A stretch of DNA of 40,890 nt from Yinghuangia elevatio (GCF_040649515.1 NZ_JBEZFP010000084.1:1-40890), one strand, 5' to 3'; shown: positions 8,421-16,206, counted from the first letter of the stretch. Translations and numbers: made by a program. Notes: generated by a model from the letters alone, not told the origin.

Positions 8421-8452
8421 GAGAGGGAGTCGGCCTAGGCCGACTCCCTCTC
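8421..8452. terminator. Perfect 32-bp palindrome 3' of nrdJ
   Basis: Two 16-bp arms (GAGAGGGAGTCGGCCT and its exact complement) meet at CCTAGG with no loop. It lies 64 nt beyond the nrdJ stop codon and 99 nt ahead of the endonuclease ATG. The likely role is to terminate nrdR-nrdJ transcripts; because the arms are perfect it would work in either direction. It is also where the inserted endonuclease segment begins. Confidence 0.7.
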
Positions 8453-8515
8453 ACAGGCACTTTCTCCGCGATCTCAACCGAAGTCAGTCACGATCTTCGG
8501 CTCACTCAATCTGCC

Positions 8516-11359
8516 TCAGCTGCAGCCGCTGGTCGAGCCGCAGCCTTCGCAGAGGTAGCAGCTGCCCGCCGGGCGCATCTTGATGCCGCAGGAGAAGCAG
8601 AGCGGGGCGTCCGCGCTGCGGCCCTGCTGGGCCTCCAGCAGCTCCGTCGACGAATGCACCGCCGCCGGAAGGACCTTCAGCTCCGGCGGGGAGCTCTTGT
8701 GCTCCCGCGGGGCCGACTGCGCCAGCGTCTCGGTGGTGACGTCGTCGTCATCGCCTTCCGTCTCGGCCGCCTCGTACGAGCCGGTGTCGAGGTGGCGCTG
8801 ACGCTCCTCGGCCGAGTGGATGCCGAGCGCCGAACGCGTCTCGAAGGGCAGGTGGTCGAGCGCCAAGCGGCGGAAGATGTAGTCGACGATCGACTGCGCC
8901 ATCCGCACATCCGGGTCGTCCGTCAGGCCGGCCGGCTCGAACCGCATGTTGGTGAACTTGGAGACGTACGTCTCCAGCGGCACGCCGTACTGCAGGCCGA
9001 CCGACACCGCGATCGAAAAGGCGTCCATCATGCCCGCGAGGGTCGAACCCTGCTTGGACATCTTGAGGAACACCTCGCCCAGACCGTCGTCCGGGTACGA
9101 GTTCGCCGTCATGTAGCCCTCGGCGCCACCGACCGAGAACGAGGTGCTGATCCCCGGGCGGCTCTTCGGGAGGCGCTTGCGGACCGGGCGGTACTCGACG
9201 ACCTTCTCGATCGCGACGGGCTTCTCTTCGGCGACCTCGTCCTTCTTCTTCGCGGAGAGGGGCTGGCCGACCTTGCTGCTTTCCCGGTAGACCGCGAGGG
9301 CCTTGGTGCCGAGCTTCCAGCCCTCCATGTAGACGCGCTCGATGTCCTCGACCGTCGCGCTGCCCGGCAGGTTGACGGTCTTGGAGACCGACCCGCTCAG
9401 CCACGGCTGAACGGCGGCGACCATGCGCACGTGGCCCATCGGTGCGATGGCCCGTTCGCCCATCGCGCAGTCGAAGACCTCGTAGTGCTCGGCCTTGAGG
9501 CTCGGCGCGTCGACGACGTGGCCGTTCTCGCCGATGAATTCGACAATCGCCTCGACCTGCTCGGCCTGGTATCCGAGCCGCTTGAGCGCGCGCGTGACGG
9601 TGCCGTTGACGATCTGCATCGAACCGCCGCCGACGAGCTTCTTGAACTTGACCAGAGCCAGGTCCGGCTCGACGCCGGTGGTGTCGCAATCCATCATCAG
9701 GCCGATGGTCCCCGTGGGAGCCAACACACTCGCCTGCGCGTTGCGGAAGCCGTTCTTCTCGCCGAGCTTGAGGACTTCCTTCCACGCCTTGGTCGCCGCG
9801 TCCCATACCGGGGTGTCGAGGTCGTCCGTGCGCGTGGCGGCGTCGTTGGCGTCCGCGTGCTGCTTCATGACGCGCTTGTGCGGCGCCTCGTTGCGTGCGT
9901 AGCCGTCGTACGGGCCCACCACTGCGGCCAGTTCGGCCGAGCGCTTGTACGCGGTGCCGGTCATCAGCGAGGTGATCGCACCGGCCAGCGCGCGGCCGCC
10001 GTCGCTGTCGTACGCGTGCCCGGTCGCCATCAGCAGCGCGCCCAGGTTGGCGTACCCGATGCCGAGCTGACGGAACGCGCGGGTGTTCTCGCCGATCTTC
10101 TTCGTCGGGAAGTCCGCGAAGCAGATCGAGATGTCCATCGCCAGGATGACCAGCTCGACGACCTTGGCGAACTTCACGACGTCGAACGTGTCGTCGTCGC
10201 GCAGGAACTTCATGAGATTCAGCGAGGCCAAATTGCACGAAGTGTCATCAAGGTGGACATACTCGGAGCAGGGATTAGAAGCGGTGATACGACCCGATTC
10301 CGGGCACGTGTGCCAGTGGTTGATCGTGTCGTCGTACTGGATCCCCGGGTCCGCGCACGCCCAGGCGGCTTCCGCCATCTTGCGGAAGAGCTTGCGGGCG
10401 TCGACGGTCTCGAGCACGTCGCCGGTCATGCGGGCGCGCAGGCCGAACTCCGAGCCCGCCTCGACGGCCTTCATGAACTCGTCGGAGACGCGCACCGAGT
10501 TGTTCGCGTTCTGGTACTGGACCGACGTGATGTCGTCGCCGCCCAGGTCCATGTCGAAGCCCGCGTCGCGCAGCGCGCGGATCTTCTCCTCTTCCTTCAC
10601 CTTGGTGTCGATGAAGTCCTCGATGTCGGGGTGGTCCACGTCGAGGACGACCATCTTGGCCGCGCGGCGGGTCGCGCCGCCCGACTTGATGGTGCCGGCG
10701 GAGGCGTCCGCACCGCGCATGAAGGAGACCGGGCCGGAGGCGTTGCCGCCCGAGGACAGGAGTTCCTTGCTGGAGCGGATGCGCGAGAGGTTCAGGCCGG
10801 CGCCCGAGCCGCCCTTGAAGATCAGGCCCTCTTCCTTGTACCAGTCGAGGATCGACTCCATCGTGTCGTCCACCGACAGGATGAAGCAGGCGCTGACCTG
10901 CTGCGGCTGCATCGTGCCGACGTTGAACCACACCGGGGAGTTGAAGCTGAAGATCTGGTGGAGGAGGGCGTACGTCAGCTCGTGCTCGAAGATCTCGGCG
11001 TCGGCGGGCGAGCCGAAGTAGCCGTTGTCCTCGCCGGCCTTGCGGTAGGTCTTCACCACCCGGTCGATGAGCTGCTTGAGGCTCCACTCGCGCACGTCGG
11101 TGCCGACCGCGCCGCGGAAGTACTTGCTCGTCACGATGTTGACCGCGTTCACCGACCAGAAGTCGGGGAACTCGACGCCACGCTGCTCGAAGTTGATCGA
11201 GCCGTCGCGCCAGTTGGTCATGACGACGTCACGGCGCTCCCAGACCACCTCGTCGTACGGGTGGGTTCCGGGGGTCGTGTACACGCGCTCGATGCGGAGG
11301 CCCTTGCCGGGCTTCGCCCGGCCGGCGCCGCGTGCTGAGCCGCTCGTCGTCTCTGTCAT
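8516..11359 (-). CDS. nrdJ: Vitamin B12-dependent (class II) ribonucleotide reductase
   Basis: A 947-residue cytoplasmic enzyme that reduces ribonucleotides to deoxyribonucleotides using adenosylcobalamin. ATG 11359 is preceded at 6 nt by an AGGAGGAG ribosome site (11366-11373). The thiyl-radical motif NPCSE is at residues 362-366 (Cys364, with Asn362 and Glu366), followed by a redox-type cysteine in TSCNLASLNL (Cys375), and the phosphate loop PTGTIG is at 548-553. A TSCPD-type region (about 770-850) and a C-terminal cysteine-rich tail (CFSCGIKM, CYLCEGCGS) complete the actinobacterial form. There is no intein in it. Codons end in G/C almost throughout except the block at 10214-10294. nrdR lies 132 nt upstream and the paired NrdR boxes control both. 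Confidence 0.97.
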   Translation of the reverse strand: MTETTSGSARGAGRAKPGKGLRIERVYTTPGTHPYDEVVWERRDVVMTNWRDGSINFEQRGVEFPDFWSVNAVNIVTSKYFRGAVGTDVREWSLKQLIDRVVKTYRKAGEDNGYFGSPADAEIFEHELTYALLHQIFSFNSPVWFNVGTMQPQQVSACFILSVDDTMESILDWYKEEGLIFKGGSGAGLNLSRIRSSKELLSSGGNASGPVSFMRGADASAGTIKSGGATRRAAKMVVLDVDHPDIEDFIDTKVKEEEKIRALRDAGFDMDLGGDDITSVQYQNANNSVRVSDEFMKAVEAGSEFGLRARMTGDVLETVDARKLFRKMAEAAWACADPGIQYDDTINHWHTCPESGRITASNPCSEYVHLDDTSCNLASLNLMKFLRDDDTFDVVKFAKVVELVILAMDISICFADFPTKKIGENTRAFRQLGIGYANLGALLMATGHAYDSDGGRALAGAITSLMTGTAYKRSAELAAVVGPYDGYARNEAPHKRVMKQHADANDAATRTDDLDTPVWDAATKAWKEVLKLGEKNGFRNAQASVLAPTGTIGLMMDCDTTGVEPDLALVKFKKLVGGGSMQIVNGTVTRALKRLGYQAEQVEAIVEFIGENGHVVDAPSLKAEHYEVFDCAMGERAIAPMGHVRMVAAVQPWLSGSVSKTVNLPGSATVEDIERVYMEGWKLGTKALAVYRESSKVGQPLSAKKKDEVAEEKPVAIEKVVEYRPVRKRLPKSRPGISTSFSVGGAEGYMTANSYPDDGLGEVFLKMSKQGSTLAGMMDAFSIAVSVGLQYGVPLETYVSKFTNMRFEPAGLTDDPDVRMAQSIVDYIFRRLALDHLPFETRSALGIHSAEERQRHLDTGSYEAAETEGDDDDVTTETLAQSAPREHKSSPPELKVLPAAVHSSTELLEAQQGRSADAPLCFSCGIKMRPAGSCYLCEGCGSTSGCS
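10214..10294 (-). other. AT3-rich synonymous block in nrdJ over the NPCSE active-site codons
   Basis: Of 27 codons here (residues 356-382, from Gly in SGRITASNPC to Leu in ASLNL), 11 end in T: GGT, CGT, GCT, TCT, AAT, TAT, CTT, GAT, ACT, AAT, AAT. The kilobase on each side is nearly all G/C at third positions. The protein sequence is normal. The block coincides with the site where inteins typically sit in ribonucleotide reductases. Confidence 0.75.
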
Positions 11360-11491
11360 ACGTATCTCCTCCTGAACAACGCCGCGGGCGGGCCGGCGAT
11401 TCCGGCATGCCCGATCGGGTGGTCCGTCGTTCGTTCCACCTGGTGTGTCGTGCGGTTTTGTGGGGTGTGGTGACGCCGTGGGTTCTTGGCG

Positions 11492-12091
11492 TCAGCGGGT
11501 GGGTCCGGCACCGGGCACGGGCTCACGCGGATGGTGTGGTTCTCCATCCGTGGCCGAAACCAATCCCCCGGAAAGGGGGACATCGTCTTCGGCGGGGGCT
11601 CCGGAAGCGGTTCCGGGGGTGTCGTCGGCGGGTCCGAGGGTGCCTGCGGCCTCGGTGCGCAGCAGGGAGATCTCGGATTCGAAGTCCTCGAGCGAGTCGA
11701 AGGCGCGGTACACGGAGGCGAAGCGCATGTACGCGACTTCGTCGAGTTCGCGCAGGGGGCCGAGGATGGCGAGGCCGACGTCGTGGGTGCTGAGTTCAGC
11801 GCAGCCGGTGGCGCGCACGGCCTCCTCGACGCGTTGGCCGAGTTGGGCGAGGGCGTCCTCGGTGACGGGCCGGCCCTGGCATGCCTTGCGCACGCCGGTG
11901 ACGACCTTGTCGCGGCTGAAGGGTTCGGTGACGCCGCTGCGCTTGACCACGGTCAGGGAGGCCGACTCGATGGTCGTGAAGCGGCGGCCGCAGTCCGGGC
12001 AGGAGCGGCGGCGGCGGATCGCGGCGCCGTCGTCGGTGGTGCGGCTGTCGACGACGCGGCTGTCGGGCCGCCTGCAAAAGGGGCAGTGCAT
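11492..12091 (-). CDS. nrdR: Transcriptional repressor of ribonucleotide reductase genes NrdR
   Basis: A 199-residue ATP/dATP-sensing repressor that binds paired NrdR boxes ahead of nrd genes. The N-terminal zinc ribbon has Cys3/Cys6 (CPFC) and Cys31/Cys34 (CPDC). The ATP-cone follows with VVKRSGVTEPFSRDKVVTGV, and the core ends with VAYMRFASVYRAFDSLEDFESEI, all typical. About 45 residues of acidic, proline-rich tail after the core are longer than the usual 150-180-residue protein. ATG 12091 has GGGGAGGA about 12 nt upstream. It is the first gene of the nrdR-nrdJ pair; the NrdR boxes 176-222 nt upstream predict autoregulation. Confidence 0.96.
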   Translation of the reverse strand: MHCPFCRRPDSRVVDSRTTDDGAAIRRRRSCPDCGRRFTTIESASLTVVKRSGVTEPFSRDKVVTGVRKACQGRPVTEDALAQLGQRVEEAVRATGCAELSTHDVGLAILGPLRELDEVAYMRFASVYRAFDSLEDFESEISLLRTEAAGTLGPADDTPGTASGAPAEDDVPLSGGLVSATDGEPHHPREPVPGAGPTR

Positions 12092-12266
12092 GACTGGTGT
12101 TGTCCTCCCCTGAGTGCCTGCCTGGGCTGCCGGGGCGGATCCGGGCGTACGCGCGGGTACGCGAGGTGTCCTTCCGGCGGTGTCGCCCCCGCGCCCCAGG
12201 GCCTCGTCGGACGGTTCGCGGCGAGGAGTTGGCTTGGTGCGCTTCGGGATGTGATATATACGGCGA

Positions 12267-12282
12267 CCACAAATTATGGGTT
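12267..12282. promoter_or_regulatory. NrdR box (distal to nrdJ promoter pair, box A)
   Basis: CCACAAATTATGGGTT matches the NrdR consensus (acaCwAtATaTwGtgt) at most conserved positions. It starts exactly 31 bp from the second box, and next to a TATATAT element (about 12252-12260) that is a likely -10 for nrdR on the minus strand. Confidence 0.7.
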
Positions 12283-12297
12283 AGATCTGGATCCGAA

Positions 12298-12313
12298 CCA
12301 CAAGATGTAGTGG
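12298..12313. promoter_or_regulatory. NrdR box B
   Basis: CCACAAGATGTAGTGG is a strong near-palindrome fitting the NrdR consensus, 31 bp start-to-start from box A, which is about three helical turns as known for NrdR operators. It predicts repression of nrdR-nrdJ when dATP is high. Confidence 0.8.
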
Positions 12314-12465
12314 CTACCGTATTGCGCGGCCCGAGGCGCTGCAAGCCGACACACTGACCCTCGGAGAGTGTCTTGCGACCTCTCGTCATCAGCGCAGGTC
12401 ATCGCGGTGGCCCGGGAGGCCGGTGGGGCAAAAATTCAGCCGGGTGGACGCGTGTTACGGGAGAT

Positions 12466-12484
12466 ATCGGACAGATCCGATTTT
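12466..12484 (+). terminator. Small hairpin followed by T-run
   Basis: ATCGGA (12466-12471), CAGA loop, TCCGAT (12476-12481) and then TTT resembles a weak intrinsic terminator on the plus strand in the nrdR-lexA gap. There is no known transcript it would end. Confidence 0.3.
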
Positions 12485-12613
12485 GTCTCACCCGGGGACC
12501 CGCCCGGCCCGAAGGCCACCGCAGCCCCGCCCGCCGACGGCTCGACGGCATCCCGTCGGCATCCTGAAGACCGCCCGACGGCTGACCCGAGAACCCGCCC
12601 CGACCGCACTCCA

Positions 12614-12641
12614 GTACATACATTCGATCGAATACCTGTAC
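12614..12641. promoter_or_regulatory. 28-bp bipartite dyad upstream of lexA
   Basis: A perfect 12-bp palindrome ATTCGATCGAAT (12622-12633) is flanked at 3 nt on both sides by GTACA (12614-12618) and TGTAC (12637-12641), which are also exact complements. An operator for a dimeric or tetrameric regulator is likely; I cannot name it. Confidence 0.6.
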
Positions 12642-12691
12642 GATTAATACTACGCCGGGGAGATCCCTGAGGCGGATTGGGCTAAATTCAC

Positions 12692-12707
12692 TCGAACGTG
12701 TGTTTGG
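12692..12707 (+). promoter_or_regulatory. SOS (LexA) box upstream of lexA
   Basis: TCGAAC-N4-GTTTGG matches the actinobacterial SOS box TCGAAC-N4-GTTCGA with two changes in the right half. It lies 63 nt ahead of the chosen lexA start, as expected for autoregulation. Confidence 0.75.
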
Positions 12708-12770
12708 CGCAACCTTTCGATCCCGGCTACCGTTCTCCGTGTGCGAGTAATCCGTCGAGAGGGGAAACCC

Positions 12771-13568
12771 GTGTCCGGAGAAGCAGTCGGAGGCCCTCAG
12801 CCTCCGGCCTTTGCCAGTGCAGCCCGGAACACCGCGACAGCAACGGACGCACCCGGGGGGGACCGGTCGGAGTCGGCTCAGGTGCGGTCTCTTCCGCGCC
12901 GCGGAGCCGGTGGTCTGACGCCGCGTCAGAGCCGCGTGCTGGAGGTGATCCGCGCCTCCGTCGAATCGCGCGGATATCCGCCGAGCATGCGCGAGATCGG
13001 CGAGGCGGTCGGCCTGTCGAGCACGTCCTCGGTCGCACACCAGTTGATGGCCCTTGAACGCAAGGGCTATTTGCGCCGTGATCCGCACCGCCCGCGCGCG
13101 TACGAAGTACGCTCCCCCGACGGCGGACGCCCCCTCGCCCCCGTCGCGCCCAACGGCACGGGCAACGGGAACGGCAACGGCGCCGAGCGACCGGCCGCGT
13201 CGTATGTGCCCGTCGTAGGCCGCATCGCCGCCGGTGGCCCGATCCTGGCCGAGCAGTCCATCGAGGACATCTTCCCGCTGCCGCGCCAGCTGGTCGGTGA
13301 CGGCGAGGTGTTCCTGCTGAAGGTCAGCGGCGACTCGATGATCGAGGCCGCGATCATGGACGGCGACTACGTGGCGGTACGCCGCCAGCCGGTCGCGGAG
13401 AACGGCGACATCGTCGCCGCCATGCTCGACGGCGAGGCCACCGTGAAGCGCCTGCGCAACCGCGACGGGCACCGCTGGCTGATGCCGCACAACCCGGCGT
13501 ACGACCCGATCCCGGGTGACGACGCCACCATCTTGGGCAAGGTCGTCGCGGTCATGCGCCGCGTCTGA
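12771..13568 (+). CDS. lexA: SOS response repressor LexA
   Basis: Represses DNA-damage genes and cleaves itself when activated by RecA. I choose GTG 12771 because GAGAGGGGAAA lies directly upstream; GTG 12741 in frame would add ten residues. The 265-residue product has an unstructured N-terminus, a winged helix-turn-helix at about 49-112 (RQSRVLEVI, PPSMREIGEAVGLSSTSSV), a linker with a Gly-Asn repeat, and the S24 peptidase domain. The cleavage bond Ala154-Gly155 (RIAAGG), nucleophile Ser189 (SGDSM) and Lys226 (ATVKRL) are intact. It is divergent from nrdR-nrdJ, which is the usual actinobacterial arrangement. Confidence 0.97.
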   Translation: MSGEAVGGPQPPAFASAARNTATATDAPGGDRSESAQVRSLPRRGAGGLTPRQSRVLEVIRASVESRGYPPSMREIGEAVGLSSTSSVAHQLMALERKGYLRRDPHRPRAYEVRSPDGGRPLAPVAPNGTGNGNGNGAERPAASYVPVVGRIAAGGPILAEQSIEDIFPLPRQLVGDGEVFLLKVSGDSMIEAAIMDGDYVAVRRQPVAENGDIVAAMLDGEATVKRLRNRDGHRWLMPHNPAYDPIPGDDATILGKVVAVMRRV

Positions 13569-13591
13569 CGCCTCCGGAGCGGCGCGGCGGG

Positions 13592-13615
13592 GCCGTGGGG
13601 AGCAATCCCCACGGC
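13592..13615. terminator. Hairpin terminator between convergent lexA and beta-propeller gene
   Basis: A 10-bp perfect stem GCCGTGGGGA/TCCCCACGGC closes a GCAA tetraloop, 24 nt after the lexA stop and before the convergent gene ending at 13677. It is likely bidirectional. Confidence 0.8.
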
Positions 13616-13676
13616 TCCGCGGCACGTCCGCACGCCTGTGCGTAGGCGCCCCTGTGCGTACGCCCCTGCGCGCCCG

Positions 13677-15413
13677 TCAGGCCAGCGTCACCAGCGCCGG
13701 AATGCCCGGCTGCACGAACCACGCGAACCCGACGAGGCGGCCTTCGGTGAGCAGCCAGTCGTCCGTGTCCCCCGCGCCGAGCAGGTCCTTGCCGCCCACC
13801 GCCCGCGCGCCCAGCGACGAGCCGTCCTCGTGCTTGAAGGCCATCAGCCTGCCCGGCGCGCCCGGCAGGCCCGTCGCCAGGACCAGGACCCCGGTCGGGT
13901 CGAAGCCCACGATGTCCCCGTCGCCCATGTCCTTGCCCAGCGGCTTGCTCCACCGGGCCTTGCCGGTATTGAGGTCGAACGCCACCAGCCGCACGGCCTC
14001 GCCCGGCCCCAGGTCGCGCCGGGTGCTCATCAGGTAGAGGGTGTCGTTGGCGACCGCGAGCGCGTAACGCGTGGGTGCCCCGAAGTCCAGGTCGTAGGGG
14101 CTGTTTCCGTACTCGAGTTGGAGAACGCCCTCGGGCCCGCGCCGCGGTATCTCGGACCGCAGATTGCCGTTGGTGTCATATGTCTGCAGGAAGTCCTCGC
14201 CATTGCGCTGGATTTCGACCAGCGCCGGGTCGGCGTGGATCAGGGTCACCGAGGCGTAGTCGTCGCCGGTCGCGGGGATGTTCTTGGTCCATTTCCGGGT
14301 GCCGTCGCCGGAGTCGAATGCGGTGAGTACCGCGGGCTCGCCCTCCTCGTACGTGGTCTGTGTCGTGAGCACGGTTTTCCCGTCCACGCGCAGGCCGTCG
14401 ATCTCGTCGGGATCCGATTCGGACGAGTCCCACTTCCAGCGCTGGTCGCCGGTTTTCAGGTCGTAGGCGGCAATGCCCCGCAGCGTCGTCACGACGACCT
14501 GTTCGGCGTCGACATCGGTTTGCACGATTCGATATCGGTCGTCGGTGGCGGACACGTCCTTGGTCTTCTTGTCCCACAGCGAGCGCATGGTGGCGAGTTC
14601 GATCGCGACGGTCGTGTCGCAGTCGTCGTCCCTGCCGTACATCGCGATGCCGATGCCCTGTGAGGTCTTGGGGACCATGCCGCACAGTTGGCCGGAGGGC
14701 GGCGTGAACTTGCCGGTCTCACGGCCGTCGGCGATGTCGTACGCGACGATCGCCTTCTCGTCGCCGGCGAAGGCCCGGGTGCCGGACGTCCACGCGCCGA
14801 GCATCTCGACGCCCGTGCCGGGGTCGGGGGTCGCCCATGCGCGCGCCATGGTCTTCCCGTCGGTGGCCGTGGACGACCCCCCGCCTCCGTCGTCGTCCTT
14901 GACGACGAACAGCCAGACGAGCGTCCCGGTGGCGATGAGCGCGAGCACGACGACCGTGGACAGGATGGCGATCAGACGGCGGCGGGCGGGGTCGGGCGGC
15001 GCGGCGGGCGGGCTTCCGGGGCCGGAGCCGTACGGGTTGTAGGGCGGCGTGGAGCCCTGCGCGTGGCCGCTCGGCGGGGGCGGGCCGGGGTACGCGTTGC
15101 CGGGTGGCGGTCCCGCAGGCGGCCCTGCCGGAGTGCCCGCAGGTGGCCCGGCAGGGGGTCCCGCGGGCGGAGCCGGGGGAGGTCCGGACGGGGCCCCGGG
15201 GGTGGACGGCGGCGGCGGTACGCCGGGCAGGCTGGGGCTGGGCGGTGACGGCTGCCAGGGGCCGGCGCCGGTGCCGCCCGAGGTGCCCGCGCCGGGGCCG
15301 GAACCCGGGCCGGGCCCGGATCCGCCGGGTGGCGGCGGGCCGCCGTAGGCGGGCGGGCCTCCCGGTCCGACCGGCATGCCAGGAGGCCCGTACGGGCCTG
15401 GAGGCTGCGTCAT
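13677..15413 (-). CDS. Membrane-anchored PQQ-like beta-propeller protein with Pro/Gly-rich cytoplasmic region
   Basis: A 578-residue protein from ATG 15413. Residues 1-140 are almost entirely Pro, Gly and Ala (PPAGPPAG-type repeats). A single membrane segment follows at about 146-172 (LIAILSTVVVLALIATGTLVWLFVV) after RRR, predicting type II topology with the rest outside. The outer part (about 185-578) has repeated beta-propeller blade motifs of PQQ/PQQ_2 type, such as ATMRSLWDKKTK, YDLKTGDQRWKWDSS, FDSGDGTRKWTKNI and FDLNTGKARWSKPLG, with no dehydrogenase active-site motifs. Such proteins are common in Streptomyces and usually uncharacterised; scaffolding or sensing at the envelope is possible. 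Confidence 0.88.
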   Translation of the reverse strand: MTQPPGPYGPPGMPVGPGGPPAYGGPPPPGGSGPGPGSGPGAGTSGGTGAGPWQPSPPSPSLPGVPPPPSTPGAPSGPPPAPPAGPPAGPPAGTPAGPPAGPPPGNAYPGPPPPSGHAQGSTPPYNPYGSGPGSPPAAPPDPARRRLIAILSTVVVLALIATGTLVWLFVVKDDDGGGGSSTATDGKTMARAWATPDPGTGVEMLGAWTSGTRAFAGDEKAIVAYDIADGRETGKFTPPSGQLCGMVPKTSQGIGIAMYGRDDDCDTTVAIELATMRSLWDKKTKDVSATDDRYRIVQTDVDAEQVVVTTLRGIAAYDLKTGDQRWKWDSSESDPDEIDGLRVDGKTVLTTQTTYEEGEPAVLTAFDSGDGTRKWTKNIPATGDDYASVTLIHADPALVEIQRNGEDFLQTYDTNGNLRSEIPRRGPEGVLQLEYGNSPYDLDFGAPTRYALAVANDTLYLMSTRRDLGPGEAVRLVAFDLNTGKARWSKPLGKDMGDGDIVGFDPTGVLVLATGLPGAPGRLMAFKHEDGSSLGARAVGGKDLLGAGDTDDWLLTEGRLVGFAWFVQPGIPALVTLA

Positions 15414-15549
15414 GGTTCCCCCTCGCGGTCCCGGCTGAGCCGCGGTTCGGCCCGGCCGCGTGACGAGGATATGTATCTTCGTGCCGGCTGCTCTGCGTGA
15501 GAGTCCGTCAGTTCCTGGCTACAGCAGGCGTGTTGCCCGCCGTGGCTGC

Positions 15550-16206
15550 TCAGTCGGTGGCGGTGGCGGTGGCGGTGGCGGTGCCGCGCAGTGCGCCCGG
15601 GTGAAGTCCGAGGACCCGTTCGGCGGTTGCCGTCGCCATGCCGTCGACGGCGGGGTGGCCGACGTCGGTGTAGCCGTTGGCGTATGCGCCGATCCCGTCG
15701 ACGACGACGAGGATGTGCAGCGCCGCGCCGAGTGCGTCGTCGGTGGTGAACTCCCCTGATTTGACGCCGTCTTCGACGAGTGCGGTGAGTGCGCCGCGGG
15801 TGACCGCCTCCTGCCCGTCGACGACTTCGCGGAGGCCTTCCCTGAAGCGGCTGAGGTGCCGGGCGTTGAGCCACAGTCGGCTGAGGTCGCGGGAGGACGG
15901 GTCGTCGAGGCGGGCGAGGAAGCGGGCGAGGCGTTCGGTGGGCGGCCGGTCTTCCTCGTCGGCGGGCAGGAGGGCGTCGCGTTCCCGGGTCGCGGCGTCC
16001 GCGAAGGCCTCGCTGACCAGGTTGTCCGCGGCCGGGAAGTAGTGGCCGATCAGCCCGGGGCGTACGCCCAGCTCGTCGGCGACGCGTCGCAGGGTGATGC
16101 GTTCGAGGCCCTCCTCGAGGGCGATGCGCGCCGCGGTCCGCAGGATCTCCGCGCGGCGTTCGTCCGGGAGCTTGCGAATTCGCTGCGGTCCGGGCCTTGA
16201 CGTCAT
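15550..16206 (-). CDS. TetR family transcriptional regulator
   Basis: A 218-residue protein from ATG 16206. The N-terminal DNA-binding domain covers about residues 15-62 (RRAEILRTAARIALEEGLERITLRRVADELGVRPGLIGHYFP) with the usual helix-turn-helix pattern ending in GHYFPAADNLV. The C-terminal ligand domain is BetI-like in length. The last residues are an Ala-Thr repeat encoded by a GGTGGC array (15556-15585 on the plus strand), which could vary in copy number. It is divergent from the NCS1 permease gene, and the gap between contains several TATTGG/CCAAT(A) elements, so it is probably the local repressor of the permease-amidohydrolase-C45 genes. Confidence 0.92.
   Translation of the reverse strand: MTSRPGPQRIRKLPDERRAEILRTAARIALEEGLERITLRRVADELGVRPGLIGHYFPAADNLVSEAFADAATRERDALLPADEEDRPPTERLARFLARLDDPSSRDLSRLWLNARHLSRFREGLREVVDGQEAVTRGALTALVEDGVKSGEFTTDDALGAALHILVVVDGIGAYANGYTDVGHPAVDGMATATAERVLGLHPGALRGTATATATATD
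15556..15585. repeat. Hexanucleotide GGTGGC array in the 3' end of the TetR gene
   Basis: Four exact GGTGGC units plus a fifth, GGTGCC, encode the Ala-Thr tail of the regulator. Unit gain or loss keeps the reading frame. Confidence 0.8.

Larger units (their letters stand above)
12092..12770. other. 679-nt divergent regulatory region between nrdR and lexA
   Basis: No convincing gene is present. It holds paired NrdR boxes with a TATATAT -10-like element for nrdR (12252-12260, minus strand), a small hairpin with a T-run at 12466-12484, a 28-bp dyad at 12614-12641 and an SOS box at 12692-12707. I searched the nrdR leader for a cobalamin riboswitch B12 box and did not see one. Short open frames here have irregular composition. 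Confidence 0.7.

Noticed and set aside
8654..11338. Long open frame (894 codons) on the plus strand opposite nrdJ
   Set aside because: It is the mirror of nrdJ, produced by extreme G/C third-position bias; its product is arginine/leucine/valine-rich without recognisable motifs.
12092..12250. Cobalamin riboswitch in the nrdR-nrdJ leader
   Set aside because: No B12-box-like sequence or typical folds are visible; the NrdR boxes explain regulation.
12368..12670. 100-codon open frame between nrdR and lexA
   Set aside because: Irregular third-position composition, Pro/Arg-rich product, and overlap with the dyad and promoter region.
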